Source: Dermatophagoides farinae | Lineage: Eukaryota > Arthropoda > Arachnida > Sarcoptiformes > Pyroglyphidae | DNA length: 64,000 nt | Reading direction: 5' to 3' | NCBI RefSeq assembly: GCF_024713945.1 | Contig: NC_134677.1 | Coordinates: 3,475,001 to 3,539,000 of the forward strand | Shown: one piece after another, positions 24,127 to 35,570 of the stretch | Position numbering within the stretch: position 1 is the first letter of the stretch | Layout: each line of letters opens with the position of its first letter | Notes under the pieces: model-generated | The model's database searches: none | What the model was told of the DNA's origin: nothing | What the model saw: only the letters and a program-made list of their open reading frames with translations | Translations under genes and position numbers: made by a program

Positions 24127-25718
24127 TCAATTCTTCTTGATTGTCCTTTCGTTTGAGATATTCACGTAATGCTTCTAATGATTGGCAAGGTATATTGAAT
24201 ACCGGATGTATCGGTTCCTGTTTCATAAAAAAAGGTTAACAGCTGATAGATCAGGGATAAATTATAACATAACTCACCACTAAATTATCGGATACACCGA
24301 TAACGATTCGACTATTGAAAGAATTTTGAGCTATGGATAAACCAGATAAAGTATAGCAGGTATGATAGAAATCACGATTTTTTCCAGGTTTATCAACTAG
24401 ACCACCGCCGGGATGATTTTGACAACAAATCAACACATATTCTTGTAATGCTTCCTGATCAAATAGCCAACGATCTAACGAGACCATTTGATCTACATTT
24501 GAAATAAGTAAATCAATCATGTATATAAATTCTTGAATTAATCCATAACTTACTTTTGCCTACCCTCCAACTCTGCAAAATCGGTAAAACAGCACCATTC
24601 CAGAAAGAATAACAGCCATCAACCAATTTATTTGTACGTCCACTGAATCCACCTTCGAATGAAAGCTGTCGATTGGCTGTCCAATGCATCAAAGCATCAA
24701 AATCGCAACGATCGAGTTGATCGAGCAAAGCTAACGCTGCTACACCACAAAACGTATAACCACCATGAGCTTCATGACCCGGAGCAGCACCAAATCCACC
24801 TTCATATGTTTGACATGAAAGGATCCAATCCGCTGTACCGTGAAAAAGATCGGATTCTGGATAAGTTGGAATGTGTAACAGCTTGGCAACGGACAAAGCG
24901 CAATAAGCTCCCCTGAATATCGAAAAACATGATTAAAATGAGCGACTTTTATATAAATGATTTTTTTTCGTTATGAACCTGATATCAACTTCACCGGATT
25001 CATGTAAGGTAAATGAACCATTTGGTTGTTGCATACGACGGAGAAATTTTTCGATTGCAACACGATTCAATGAATTAAAGGCAATATCATTACCAATGGT
25101 TACTATGGCATTCACAGCTGCATATGTTGCGGCCAGATGTGGCTCTTGGTTTGGGCCACCACCATATCCACCATGTGGTGATTCACAATTCCGTAGGAAG
25201 CTAATAATTTGAAGACTTTTCTCTTCTATAGAATAATATGAGTTGACAAGAAAACTGATCGATTGAATCACAACAACACTTACTTAGATAATCAGATTCG
25301 CCTAACAAATTCAATGACAAACTAATCCAATAGACCATCCACGAACGTGAAGTATCCAATACGTAAAAATGATGATCCAAAGGTTTGAATAGGCCATTTT
25401 TGAGATATTCAATATGTTCAGCTCGAAATAAAATTCTGTGTGTACATAATTTTATCATAAAAAATATTTGTCATGGATAGAAAAACTTACATTTTGAGAA
25501 CGGATTCATCATCATCACTATCATTTTCAAAATAGACATCATAACGATGTTCAATAGATTTTTCAACGCGCATCTATGCATAACAACAATGAGAATAATA
25601 ATATGTCAAAAATATTATCAATAAAACAATCTGCTACCTGTTCGATAGTAGTTCGTGTTGCATAACCATCATCATTGAATCGGCGATGGAGAGCAAAACA
25701 TTTCTTTTCGTAGTTCAT
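24122..25718 (-). CDS. FNTB: Protein farnesyltransferase beta subunit (410 aa)
   Basis: Catalytic zinc-binding subunit that attaches farnesyl to CaaX-box cysteines of Ras, lamins and others, working as a heterodimer with the alpha subunit. Seven exons join in frame: 25718-25638, 25573-25491, 25435-25284, 25225-24979, 24912-24554, 24492-24278, 24217-24122. Prenyltransferase alpha-alpha repeats are clear: CESPHGGYGGGPNQEPHLAATYAAV, QQPNGSFTLHESGEVDIRGAYCA, CQTYEGGFGAAPGHEAHGGYTFC and LSFEGGFSGRTNKLVDGCYSFW. The zinc ligands are visible: Asp and Cys in VDGCYSFW (about 286 and 288) and His in DFYHTCYTLSGLSIAQ (about 351). Length is close to the family. It converges on the complex I gene, with the coding ends 74 bp apart. 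Confidence 0.95.
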
Positions 25719-25759
25719 GATATTCGAAGATTTTGTTTATTATGAAAAAATTTGAATTG

Positions 25760-26998
25760 AAATAAAACGATTGAGCTATTATCATTCGGGTTTCTAATCA
25801 AAACGAAAGAAATATAGCGTGATTGATAACTCTATGACGACGCCTCAAAACAATTATTGATGGCTGAGATCATGATGGTCACAAACAGATTAACACGCGC
25901 CTGTAACAGAATGGCAGAATGACAGAATGACAGACAATTGCCGCAGCGGCGACAATCGATGGACAAATCAATTTATCCCGTTTTTTCGGTTAAACACTGA
26001 TTATTTTCATTTATTTTTGTCACATTCAAAGATAACGATCGTATGAATTATATATAGTACATTATTTTCGAAAAATAATTTGTGAATAGAGGATTCAAAG
26101 ATCGTGATATCAAGGTATACGGCTGCTAGTTTTGTTGTGTATATGTGGGTCTGTTGCAGTGTCCAAACTGCTAACTGTTGTACACTGTTAAGGCCCCCAT
26201 ATATCTGTATAACTCGTCAAGTCAAGTGTTGCACGTCATTGATCTTTGATATGGTCATACAAACATCAACAACTGATTAGCATAAGAAATGTCAATCTTT
26301 TCTTTTATCCAAATGGAATTCCATTAATTGATTGATTGAAAATCGAAAAAACATAATCATCATCACTTGAAAGCAATAATCATCATAATATTAATTCCAA
26401 GTGCAACATTGGCAATTATCTATATTGATTGAATGTTCGGTGGTGATTCATTCGAATAAATTCTTCATTCACCGCTTAACAGAAAAAAGATATTTTATTA
26501 TATATCTAAAATCCTATGCAACTAAAACAAAAATCGTTTTACATTACGATGAAGTTAATCTTTGTTGAATGATCTACATTGAGAATCGAAAATAAACATA
26601 ACTTTTTTATCTCATCAATCTTATCACCGCCCATCAAACATTGGTAAATATACAATGGTTCATATGACAACCATACCATCATTTCATTTAAATTATGTTT
26701 GTTCATTTATATGATTGGAAACAAAAATTTTTCTGTGTATCGATTGCTCAAAAACCGCAACAAACAAACTTATAAATAAAATTATTGAATCATTGTGAGC
26801 AATCTGCTTCAAAAAAAAAAAAAAAAAAAAATAAAATAAAAATATACAGAGAAATCAAACAACCATTTTACATCCTTTATACAATGAATCATCGACCATA
26901 ATCACATAATCATCCGAGAAAATTTGGACCATCATTTTTCTCTGTTGCCTTGTAAAAATGTTTTTAATTTATAACGTAAAATAAAAAAGAGAAAAAAG
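25760..26998. other. Divergent intergenic region
   Basis: About 1.2 kb between the farnesyltransferase start and the BCR start, so it probably holds both promoters and 5' UTRs. No clear TATA pair is assigned. A 21-base A-run lies at 26811-26831. A short GACAGAATGACAGAATGACAGA tandem occurs near 25920-25941. Confidence 0.5.
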
Positions 26999-29900
26999 AT
27001 GCCCAAAAAATTGACCAATACATCATCATCATCAAATTCCATACTGAGACGTGTGTCTCAATTCGAACAACAACAACAAGAACAATCTCTTACTGATGAC
27101 CAAATGGCCGATTCGTCGGAAGAGTCATCCAATGTAAACAATCATTTTATCAATGTTGCATTTGAACGATTCAAACATGAATTCATTGGACTTTACCCAG
27201 AATCAGCCTTACCATTCGAACAGCTTGATTCATTAAATCAAGCTAGACATTTACTTGGTGATCACAAAAATCATATCCAATCATTAACTAAAGAATTGAA
27301 ATCGTTGTAAATTTACTGGTTAAATTTTTGGAAGAGATCATTAATCGTCATGATAAAGAATCCAAACAACATGGTCATCATGGATCCAATAACATTGGGA
27401 AAAATGATGAAATATTAGTCAATGATGATTCTATGATGTTGAACACTTCCGTTGATGTCACCACAAATCCATCATCATCGCAATATGTCACTGTGATAAC
27501 ATTAAATGATAGCGCTTATGGCGAAATACAGAAAATTTCCCCAAATAAAACTTCACCCACATCATCATCCTCATCATCGGTGACTGCAGTGGCAGAAAAT
27601 AGTATTGAAAACAATAATGATGATGGCAATGGAAATGCCCATCACAACGAAACAAAACTGGATCATCAGCAACAGCAACGGGCAACCAAAACAGTACCTG
27701 AACCAATATATTCGAATACTCTGGAAACACAAAAATCTACACTTGATAAAGGTGTGTATGAAATTCTGTCTATACAACAGTTATCATTTTATTTTTTTTC
27801 CTATTCAAATTGAGCAGCAAAGAAACGGCCACCTACACCACCAAGGAAACCAAAATTGCCCAACAAATCACTGAATAGTCACAGCAACAATAGTATAAAC
27901 AATATTGAAACATCAGCTATATCGAAGCCATTATCATCGCAAACCCATCAACAATCACAATTGACTAAAAGCGAAAGTCTTACAACAACAAACAAATCCA
28001 ACCATCATCATCATCATCATCTTATTGTAATCGATCTCAATTCCAAAGAAAATTTAATGGTCCATTACAACGAATCGACCAACAACATGAAAGTGATTCC
28101 AATAAGATGAACAACAAAAGGTTTAATAAAAAATCAATAACGACAAATAATCAGAATAAAGTACCATATATGCGAACATTTAGCTTGGAACCAAATGTTC
28201 CATCATCATCGACCAAATCAAATCGCAACATGATTAAAAGATTACAACAAACAGATAAAACCGAATCATCATCACAGCTTTCAGATTATAATAATATCTA
28301 CGATACAGTAGCACCTGATGATTCTGATGGCATTGATCACGATGATGACCCAAATAATGATAAAGCAAATGAAGATTGTGATAATCGAACTAATGAACAT
28401 AATTTGACAAGTAATGACGAAGAGATGGAAACCTCTAGTCAAGAAATGTTAAGCCGATCATCATCAACAGATGAACTTTCCAATTATGTTAATATTGATT
28501 ATTTTTTGCGGAAAAATTCAGTTGGTCGTTCCAATTCTAACATACCAGTTGCATCTCGTTTATCATCAAGTGGTAATAGAAAAATTTCTTCCTCTGGTTT
28601 AAATGTAGAAGAATCAGAAAATGAAAATGAAACCTTATCGAGTATGAAATCCTCATCGGATTATGATCATTTTGGTTCAAGTGATAATTTATTAAAACAG
28701 TTTCAAATTCCTGCCAACGATACGGCAAAAAGTTCGTACAATTCGATTGGTACGACAACTAGTACTTCATCGGCATCGAGTCTTCGACTCCGAAACGCAA
28801 AATTATTGAATAAAGAATCCAACAATATAGAATCAAATTATCCTTCCATTAGTTTGATGTCGACATTTACACCGCCGCCTTCGATTCATGACAAAGAATT
28901 TAATTTTTTTAAACCAACAGCTCAAACATTGACTACTACTTCGCAGGAGACATCTTTAAGTGAAAAAGACGAAAATTTTGCCTATAGTGAGGGGTCGGAT
29001 TTCAATCAGTTGATGGATACATCTTCATCATCACCACAACCGAAAAATATTCCATCCACTTCTTCACCATCAGCCATAGCATTGGAAACGGATTTCTATG
29101 CATTCGCCGATATTATTCATCATGATACTATCGCAACAACAACAGGGACCATAGCTGATAATCTTGATTCCATTAATACTTCTGATGATTCATTGGACCG
29201 TGATGAAAAATCCATATCAACAAAATTTGAACATCAGGGATCATTGAAATCAACCATAACAAATAATAATTTTAATATTGAAAATTTGATAGATGAAGAT
29301 AATAAACGTATGAACGTTAATAAGACGACGTATACGACCGAATCCGATCAATCACAGCAAATGCAATGGAGTATTGTACGCAGTATAATCGATAGTGAAA
29401 CTATCTATCTGGATTGTCTAAACACATTGAACAAATATCGTAAAGCATTCGAATCGGCATCCAAAGGTGATAATGCCCTCATATCCATAGAAGATTTAGA
29501 TACCATATTCTATAGGATTGCCAATTTATATGATATACATAATGCATTCCTAGCCGGATTGAAAAAAGTTGAACATGGTTTTAAATTACGACATTCATCC
29601 ATGATGGCTGATTCAAAATTAGCGGCAAAATTGATTGGCAAACAATCGATTGGTGAATTGTTCAATCGGTTAGCCGAACAATTACCTGTGTATGCAGATT
29701 TTTTGCGCAATTATTCAAAAGCAATTGAAACTGCTAATCGTTGCAGTGCTAATAATTTACGTTTTTTCGACATCATCAAGGTAACAAAAAACAGTAGAAA
29801 CCATTCTTTTTACTAATTTATTTATTTTTTTAATTTTGTTTGTTAGTCTATCAAATTGGCATCCGCTCATGTTCAATTTAGTAATCTTGTTGGTAAGTAA

Positions 29901-32603
29901 TATGAAAATTTCTGTCTAGCATTCATCTGATGAATTAATGCAATATCTATAGATATGTTACACGAACCAGTGGCTCGTCTTCAAAAGAATGCATTGGTTT
30001 TACATGATTTGCTCAAATATACAGAAAATGATGATGATCAACGTTTGCTTAAAAACGCCTTGAGATTAAATCAAAAATTTCTCAATGATTTAAATCTAGA
30101 TGCCGCACGACGATTATTCATGGTGAGTTGGAATTTTTTTTACCATTTTCTGTATCTCAATGCATTCTTTTTTTGCCATCAGACACATGACAAATTCAAG
30201 CGTCGTTTAGTGAAAGAAAGTTTCATTATAGAAAGTGGTGATCGCCGTAAATTACGACATTTATTCCTATTCAACGATGTGATCGTATCAGCCAAATATA
30301 AAGCTTCGTCCAAGTAAGCATTTTTTGTCCGAAATTATATTATATATATAATTTTTTTTTATTTCTATTTTGTTTAAAGGCAAAAGTTTACATTTGAATT
30401 ACGATGGTTTCAAATGCTCAACGATATCGTTTTGGATTCAGTTTCGAATCTTCTAATTCTAACCAATTCGTCTGAATCATCACAATCATGTTCAACAATT
30501 CAACCACAGTCATCTTCATCATCCGTGCAGCACACATTGAATGGCAATACTAATAACAGTAACCAATCAAATCAGCATGAATTGGAAAAAGAATCAAAAG
30601 ATATTCAAACGACAGCTAATCTTATATCAAGCCTTAAATCACGAGCATTTTCTGCAAGGCTTGACTTGTATATTGAAGAAAAGCGAAAAGGCCATACAAA
30701 ACAATCGGATCGATTACGAAAGAAAATATCTGAATTGGAATCGGAATTAAGCCTTTATTTACCTCAGCTTAAATTCTCATTCCGTGTAAAGAATAATCCA
30801 AGTAAATACTATACATTCTTTTTGTCTTCAGAATATGAACGCAATTGCTGGATTGATGCAATAAAAACATTACAACAGCATGCATCTTCTGAGGAACATG
30901 CAAACATACATGTGTTACAAAAATGGATCGAATCCTGTAGAAAAGTAATGTTTCTATTTCTATCATCAAAGTACACATTCATAAAACTTTTTTCATTTCA
31001 TTAGAGCATCAACGTTAATTGTGGTTCATTCCTGTTGCGTTCGAACAAAGATGAAACGCTCCGATATGGCGATCTGCAAATGCGTTTAGTCGATCTGGGA
31101 AATTTTCATTATCATGCCGGTATGTTAATTCCTTGTTGTAGACATTATTTTGAACAGATTCCTTTTTCCATGTCAAGATTTATTTATCGTCATCGAAACC
31201 GATTCATTTGGTCATTATTTTAAACGAGCAGTTGCACGTTATCTGATGAGGGATTTCATACAAAAACAAAATCGGTGTCAGGAATTTCTAATTGAATTAG
31301 AAGGATCACAAATTGTCCGATTTTTGTTGTATGAAAAATGTCAACAACAGCAAATAAGTGATTATAGTGATAAAAATGGTGATGAAAATCGAATCCATCA
31401 ACTGAATGGTAAAGCAATTTTCGAGTTGACTTCTTCTTGTGCTAGTACGGAGCCGAAACTGTCGGAAATTCAGATCGGTGATGTAAGTTTATTTGTTTGT
31501 AGATGACCGTTTATTTTCATTCATTTTATCACAGTATACATTATGTTTCGAAACCCGTTTCATTCCATGGAATTCGATTATGGAAACAATTCCACCAAAT
31601 AAAATCTATGGTGCATTTGGTGTTAGTATTAGTCAAGTTTGCAAGTAAGTTTTTGTGTAGAAAATTAATGCCAATATATAAAATCAATTTATATTTAATT
31701 GAAAAAATAGAAAAGAAAAAAGTACCATACCATATCTGATATTAAGCTGTATATTGGAAGTGGAGCGTCGTGGCCTACGTGAAGTAGGTATTTATCGTGT
31801 ATCTGGTCTTTCAAGTGAAGTTCAAAAGCTTAAAAAAGCATTCGAAACAAGTAAGATTTGAATTATCAATAATATAAATCGATTGATTAATGGAATCCGA
31901 TCATACAGATCCACGTGATGCGTGCTATCTAATCAGAGAAACCGATATACATTCGGTGACTGGTCTGTTGAAATTATATCTTAGAGAATTGCCTGAATCA
32001 TTGTTTACCAATGATATGTATCAAAAATATTTCGAAGCCAGAGGTATGTTTCAGCACCAATCAATGATCATTTTTCAATTTTAATCGCTTTCATGAATTT
32101 AAAAATTAGATCTGAAAAATTCTGAAGAAAAAGAGATGAAAATGACATCATTATTAGCAAAATTAATTGAACCAAATCAATCCACAGTAATCAAATTGAT
32201 CGAACATTTAGTATTGATCAATCATTTTGAAGAGGATAATAAAATGTCATTGAATAATCTGGCTACTGTATTTGGACCAACGATGTTACGTACAAATTCA
32301 TCATCTACAACCACTTCATCTTCTACATCAGCAATGGGTCATTCGTCATCTGGCAGTAAAAATTCTATTTTATCTTCATCAGCGACGGCCGCAAGTCATC
32401 AACAAATGATCGGATTTGGCGGTTCTAGCAATGCTAATCAAATGGTGCCTAATATTACGCCATTAATGATCAATACAGACCTGTTCACAGCATCGACTAT
32501 CGATGTCATGGCTCAAGCAGATATCCTTTATTTTTTCCTTCGTCGTAAAGCTGATGGTTATTCACTTACATCAGTTGATCATCAGGAAGAAACTTCCCTT
32601 TGA
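26999..32603 (+). CDS. BCR: BCR-type RhoGEF/RhoGAP protein
   Basis: Dual regulator of Rho GTPases. Blocks: 26999-27751, 27818-28026, 28107-29780, 29847-29892, 29953-30122, 30183-30313, 30380-30944, 31005-31119, 31178-31482, 31535-31644, 31711-31850, 31909-32043, 32110-32603. Domains in order: N-terminal BCR oligomerisation helix (FERFKHEFIGLYPESALPFEQL...HIQSLTKELK), which separates BCR from ABR; a long Ser/Asn-rich linker; DH domain from about 29365; PH domain (FTFELRWFQMLND to NCWIDAIKTL); C2 domain (LFIVIETDSFGHYF, FLIELEGSQIVRFLLYEKC); RhoGAP with arginine finger in VGIYRVSG and KMSLNNLATVFGPTMLR. It ends EETSL, a class I PDZ-ligand-like end. The frame breaks at about 27300-27310. The 28027-28106 intron is my preferred join, but an indel there is possible. 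No kinase motif is seen. Confidence 0.88.
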
Positions 32604-32956
32604 TTGTTAGAGCACATTTTTATAAATCATGTTATATTTATTCTGGTCATTTGCCAAAACGTTGTTTATTCTTTCACATCAGCCAAATGGGCTTGATTAT
32701 ACATTTTTCCCATTATTCACTCATTCATATTTGTCATTGATATAATTTTTTTTTAATATTCTGATGTTGTATGAAATGGAATTATATTATATATTCTAAT
32801 TTTTTAAATTTCTATATTAACCATTACAAATTTTCTAGTTAAAATAGTCATTAACTAATTCAAAAGGTTTTGGTTAACTGACGTATTATTTTGATTTGTC
32901 TGCACAATTTTGATTTCAAATCGAATAATCTTTGCTTAACCTATAACCGATTCAAC

Positions 32957-33382
32957 ATGCCAACATTGATCATTCGAACGAATGTGGCTGGTTCGAAAGT
33001 TCCGGCTAATTTTACAAAAGATATGGTCAAAATCGTTGCACAAACATTAGGCAAACCAGAAAGCTATGTGGTTGTCATGGTACATAGTGATGCCAATCTG
33101 AATTGGGGTTTGTGAAATTTCATCAATTTATTGTGAGATTTACCGCTAAACTAAATTTATTCCAATAAAAAAACAGGTGGGGTCGAAGAACCAGCAGCCG
33201 TTTGTACTCTATCGAGCATTGGTAAAATTTCTCGCGATGAGAATAAAAAATCTTCGGCTGTCATTCAAAAAGCAATTGAATCTAAACTTGGAATATCAAC
33301 ATCCCGTCAATATCTAGTGTTTGAGGATTTGAAAAAAGAAAATGTTGGCTACCAATCGACTACATTCGATGATTTGATCTAG
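32957..33382 (+). CDS. MIF: Macrophage migration inhibitory factor (118 aa)
   Basis: Small tautomerase-fold protein, usually a secreted trimer without a signal peptide. Exons 32957-33107 and 33177-33382 join in phase 1. It begins MPTLIIRTNV, so Pro2 becomes the catalytic N-terminal proline after Met removal. The conserved Lys is in TLGKPESYVVV, and the SIGKISRDENKKSS segment matches the family. There is no CxxC motif of the mammalian oxidoreductase type; a Cys is present in AAVCTLSSIG. The donor GTTTGT is weak but no other keeps frame. The protein could act in innate immunity or moulting in the mite; for mites living near hosts it may reach them, which is inference. It converges on the small secreted gene downstream. 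Confidence 0.93.
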
Positions 33383-33509
33383 TTTGTCAAGTTTTATTCA
33401 ATATCAAGTTTTATTATTATCATGAAATGATAAATTGATAAAATTTAATTAAATACACGTAATTCAATGTTCAGTCGATATTCATTGAGACCAATTTTAA
33501 TGTCAATTT

Positions 33510-33815
33510 TTAAAAATGTTCAGTTAGCCATGTCGCCATACCGAGAATTTCCGTATGTTCTTTTTGTGGTCGACATGAATCACAATTACAGCCAAAAATG
33601 TTACAGCTTTTTAAGCCGCAAAACGGTGTAGGTCTGGTACAATCAGGACATAGATGCGATACTTCGTTTTTGCCCGTACAATTACGAATAGTTACATAAT
33701 AACAACATGATTTGAATAAATTGTTAGGAAAATTTTGACTATCGACATTGGCCACGAATAACAGGCTGAAGAAAGTGATAACTGCCAAACATGAAATGGA
33801 AAAATTTTTAGACAT
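33510..33815 (-). CDS. Diedel-like secreted cysteine-rich protein (101 aa)
   Basis: Single-exon gene. Signal peptide residues about 1-26 (CLAVITFFSLLFVANVDS), then a mature domain with ten cysteines in the order CC, C, C, C, C, C, C, C, C. The stretch GLKSCNIFGCNCDSCR is the best match to the insect cytokine Diedel, which dampens IMD-pathway immune signalling and has relatives in some insect viruses; the N-terminal Cys-Cys pair and overall length also agree. No transmembrane segment follows. Antimicrobial peptide or another Cys-rich secreted family is the alternative. The neighbour on the other strand is MIF, another small immune-type protein, though no functional link is shown. Confidence 0.62.
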   Translation of the reverse strand: MSKNFSISCLAVITFFSLLFVANVDSQNFPNNLFKSCCYYVTIRNCTGKNEVSHLCPDCTRPTPFCGLKSCNIFGCNCDSCRPQKEHTEILGMATWLTEHF

Positions 33816-33819
33816 TTTT

Positions 33820-34268
33820 GCCGCTTGTCGATTATGGCCACTTAGCTGCTCTATTGTTTTGAAAAAAATTCAAAGTTTTCAACTAAAAAAAAAATTGCTG
33901 CGTCGTTCCGTTTTGTTTTGGTTATTATGATATCAAGGCTTAGTTGTGATTTCGTCCAATATCTGAAATGAAAAATATTTTGAGTATATTTGAGCTTACT
34001 CTACAAGCCTACAAAGAAACAACTATTCACATATTCATCATGATTTTTTTTGTGGTAGAAGCATTGATGGTGTTTAATGGTGACATACATTTTTTTTTTG
34101 GGTATTGCCGATGACAATTTTTATTGCTGAATGTTTGGAAAAAATTCATAGTCTGATATAAAAATTAAATGTAGCTATTTTTTGCATTTAATATGGCCAA
34201 TTTGGATTTTAGCAACCCCAAAGTTTCGGTTAAATTTTTTAAATCAATTCTGGCTAAACGAATCTGTT
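33820..34268. other. Intergenic spacer
   Basis: Non-coding sequence between the Diedel-like gene start and the innexin end, both on the minus strand; nothing identified beyond AT-rich runs. Confidence 0.5.
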
Positions 34269-35429
34269 TTAAACCAATATATTATTATTAGCAATAATAA
34301 AAAGCTTAAAAGCAGAACATACCAAAACTATTGTCGATGCAGAAATTTTTGTTTTTATCAAAAATTGTTGATAATAGTCATCAGAAATGTTAGAATCAGT
34401 GATCAACAACTTCCATTCGGTATTCAATCTTTTTTTAATATGTGACGATCTTATTGTCAATAGCAATTCAGTCGGTAATTTCAAGATAGACCATAATAAA
34501 CAGATACTGATAAAAATATAAATAAACCAACCGACAAGATAGATATAGGCATTGACAATGTTCATGTTTAATGTACAAACATAATCTGCAACAAATGATG
34601 AACCGGAAAGGGCCGTGATTTCTAAATCGACATCCAATTACATAAGGAAATAGTTGAGGTAATGGGTTTATATCGTCGATCGATTGTAATATCTTCAAAG
34701 ACTTGTCTTGCTCAAAATGATAGTATAACAGGAATCGTATGCCTAAGCTCAGATATTGACCATCGAAACTTGAATCAAGGATGATCATTTGTATGAATAA
34801 CGTTACCACGCAGAATATCAATGATGTAAAATAATCAATAAGATAATTTTGATTTCCCGATGAATCGACAAGAAAATTATAAAAAAAACTGATAATTTGT
34901 TGTATTCGTTTCTGTCGTTTTATATTACGGCTCGAGTAACAAAACAATTCCGGTGCGATTTGAGCATTTCGTACATATTGTTTTATACGATTTAATTGTT
35001 TCAATTTATGATGTTGACTCCGGTGTAGCCATTCACCTGATAATTTAGCCAACATACCCTGCATACATTTAAAAGTTTGGAATTTCAATGATTGATTAAA
35101 AAAAGATAATATCATACCTGTACAAACAGCAAAAGAATAACCCATGGATAATAAGAATATGATCGATCAGAGTAATCAACCAATCGTTTTGATGATAAAA
35201 ACATTCGATGTTCAACGAAATCATTTTTTCCTTGAAGACAAACATCTCTTATGAATTGATCTCGTATTTTCGAATTACCTTGGCAATGAATTGAACCAAG
35301 ATATTGTTCGATTATACTATAACCTATCGATGATAATATAATTAAACGGCCAAAATAAAAACCATAAATGTTAAGGGCTAAATGTCGATAAATGATAGCA
35401 TCTAATCGTTTTGTCATTTCAGTTCGCAT
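34269..35429 (-). CDS. Innexin gap-junction protein, frame broken once
   Basis: Four-pass channel protein forming arthropod gap junctions. Exon 1 (35429-35118) carries TM1 and the first loop with EQYLGSIHC ... VCLQG, then YYPWVILLLFVQ, the innexin YYQWV-type signature at TM2. Exon 2 starts at 35058 and includes NYLIDYFTSLIFCVVTLFIQMIIL (TM3), DGQYLSLGIRFLLYY and LFPYVIGCRFRNHGP. There the frame breaks: conserved GPSG and the following DYVCTLNMNIVNAYIYLVGWF (second loop and TM4) are in another phase, one base away at the AAA run 34607-34609. The rest continues to a stop at 34269. No splice pair can bridge the break; an apparent 18-base gap is too short. Either a consensus indel or a recent pseudogene. 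Confidence 0.8.
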
Positions 35430-35570
35430 ATTTAATTTAATGAAATATTATGTGTGTTAACTAGACGGCGTATCAAACTTGACTAAACACAATATTAACT
35501 CAAACTCTGATAGTCATTCGAAATATTCTCAAATATCACTCCCATGAACACCAGTTATTTTTATTGGTTA

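Noticed and set aside
27307-27334. 28-bp intron to repair the BCR frame
   Set aside because: Far below the shortest intron seen here (46 bp), and the acceptor leaves the wrong phase and a stop codon.
34586-34604. 18-bp GT..AG intron to repair the innexin frame
   Set aside because: Too short to splice; the conserved GPSG residues lie within the interrupted sequence, so an indel is the simpler reading.
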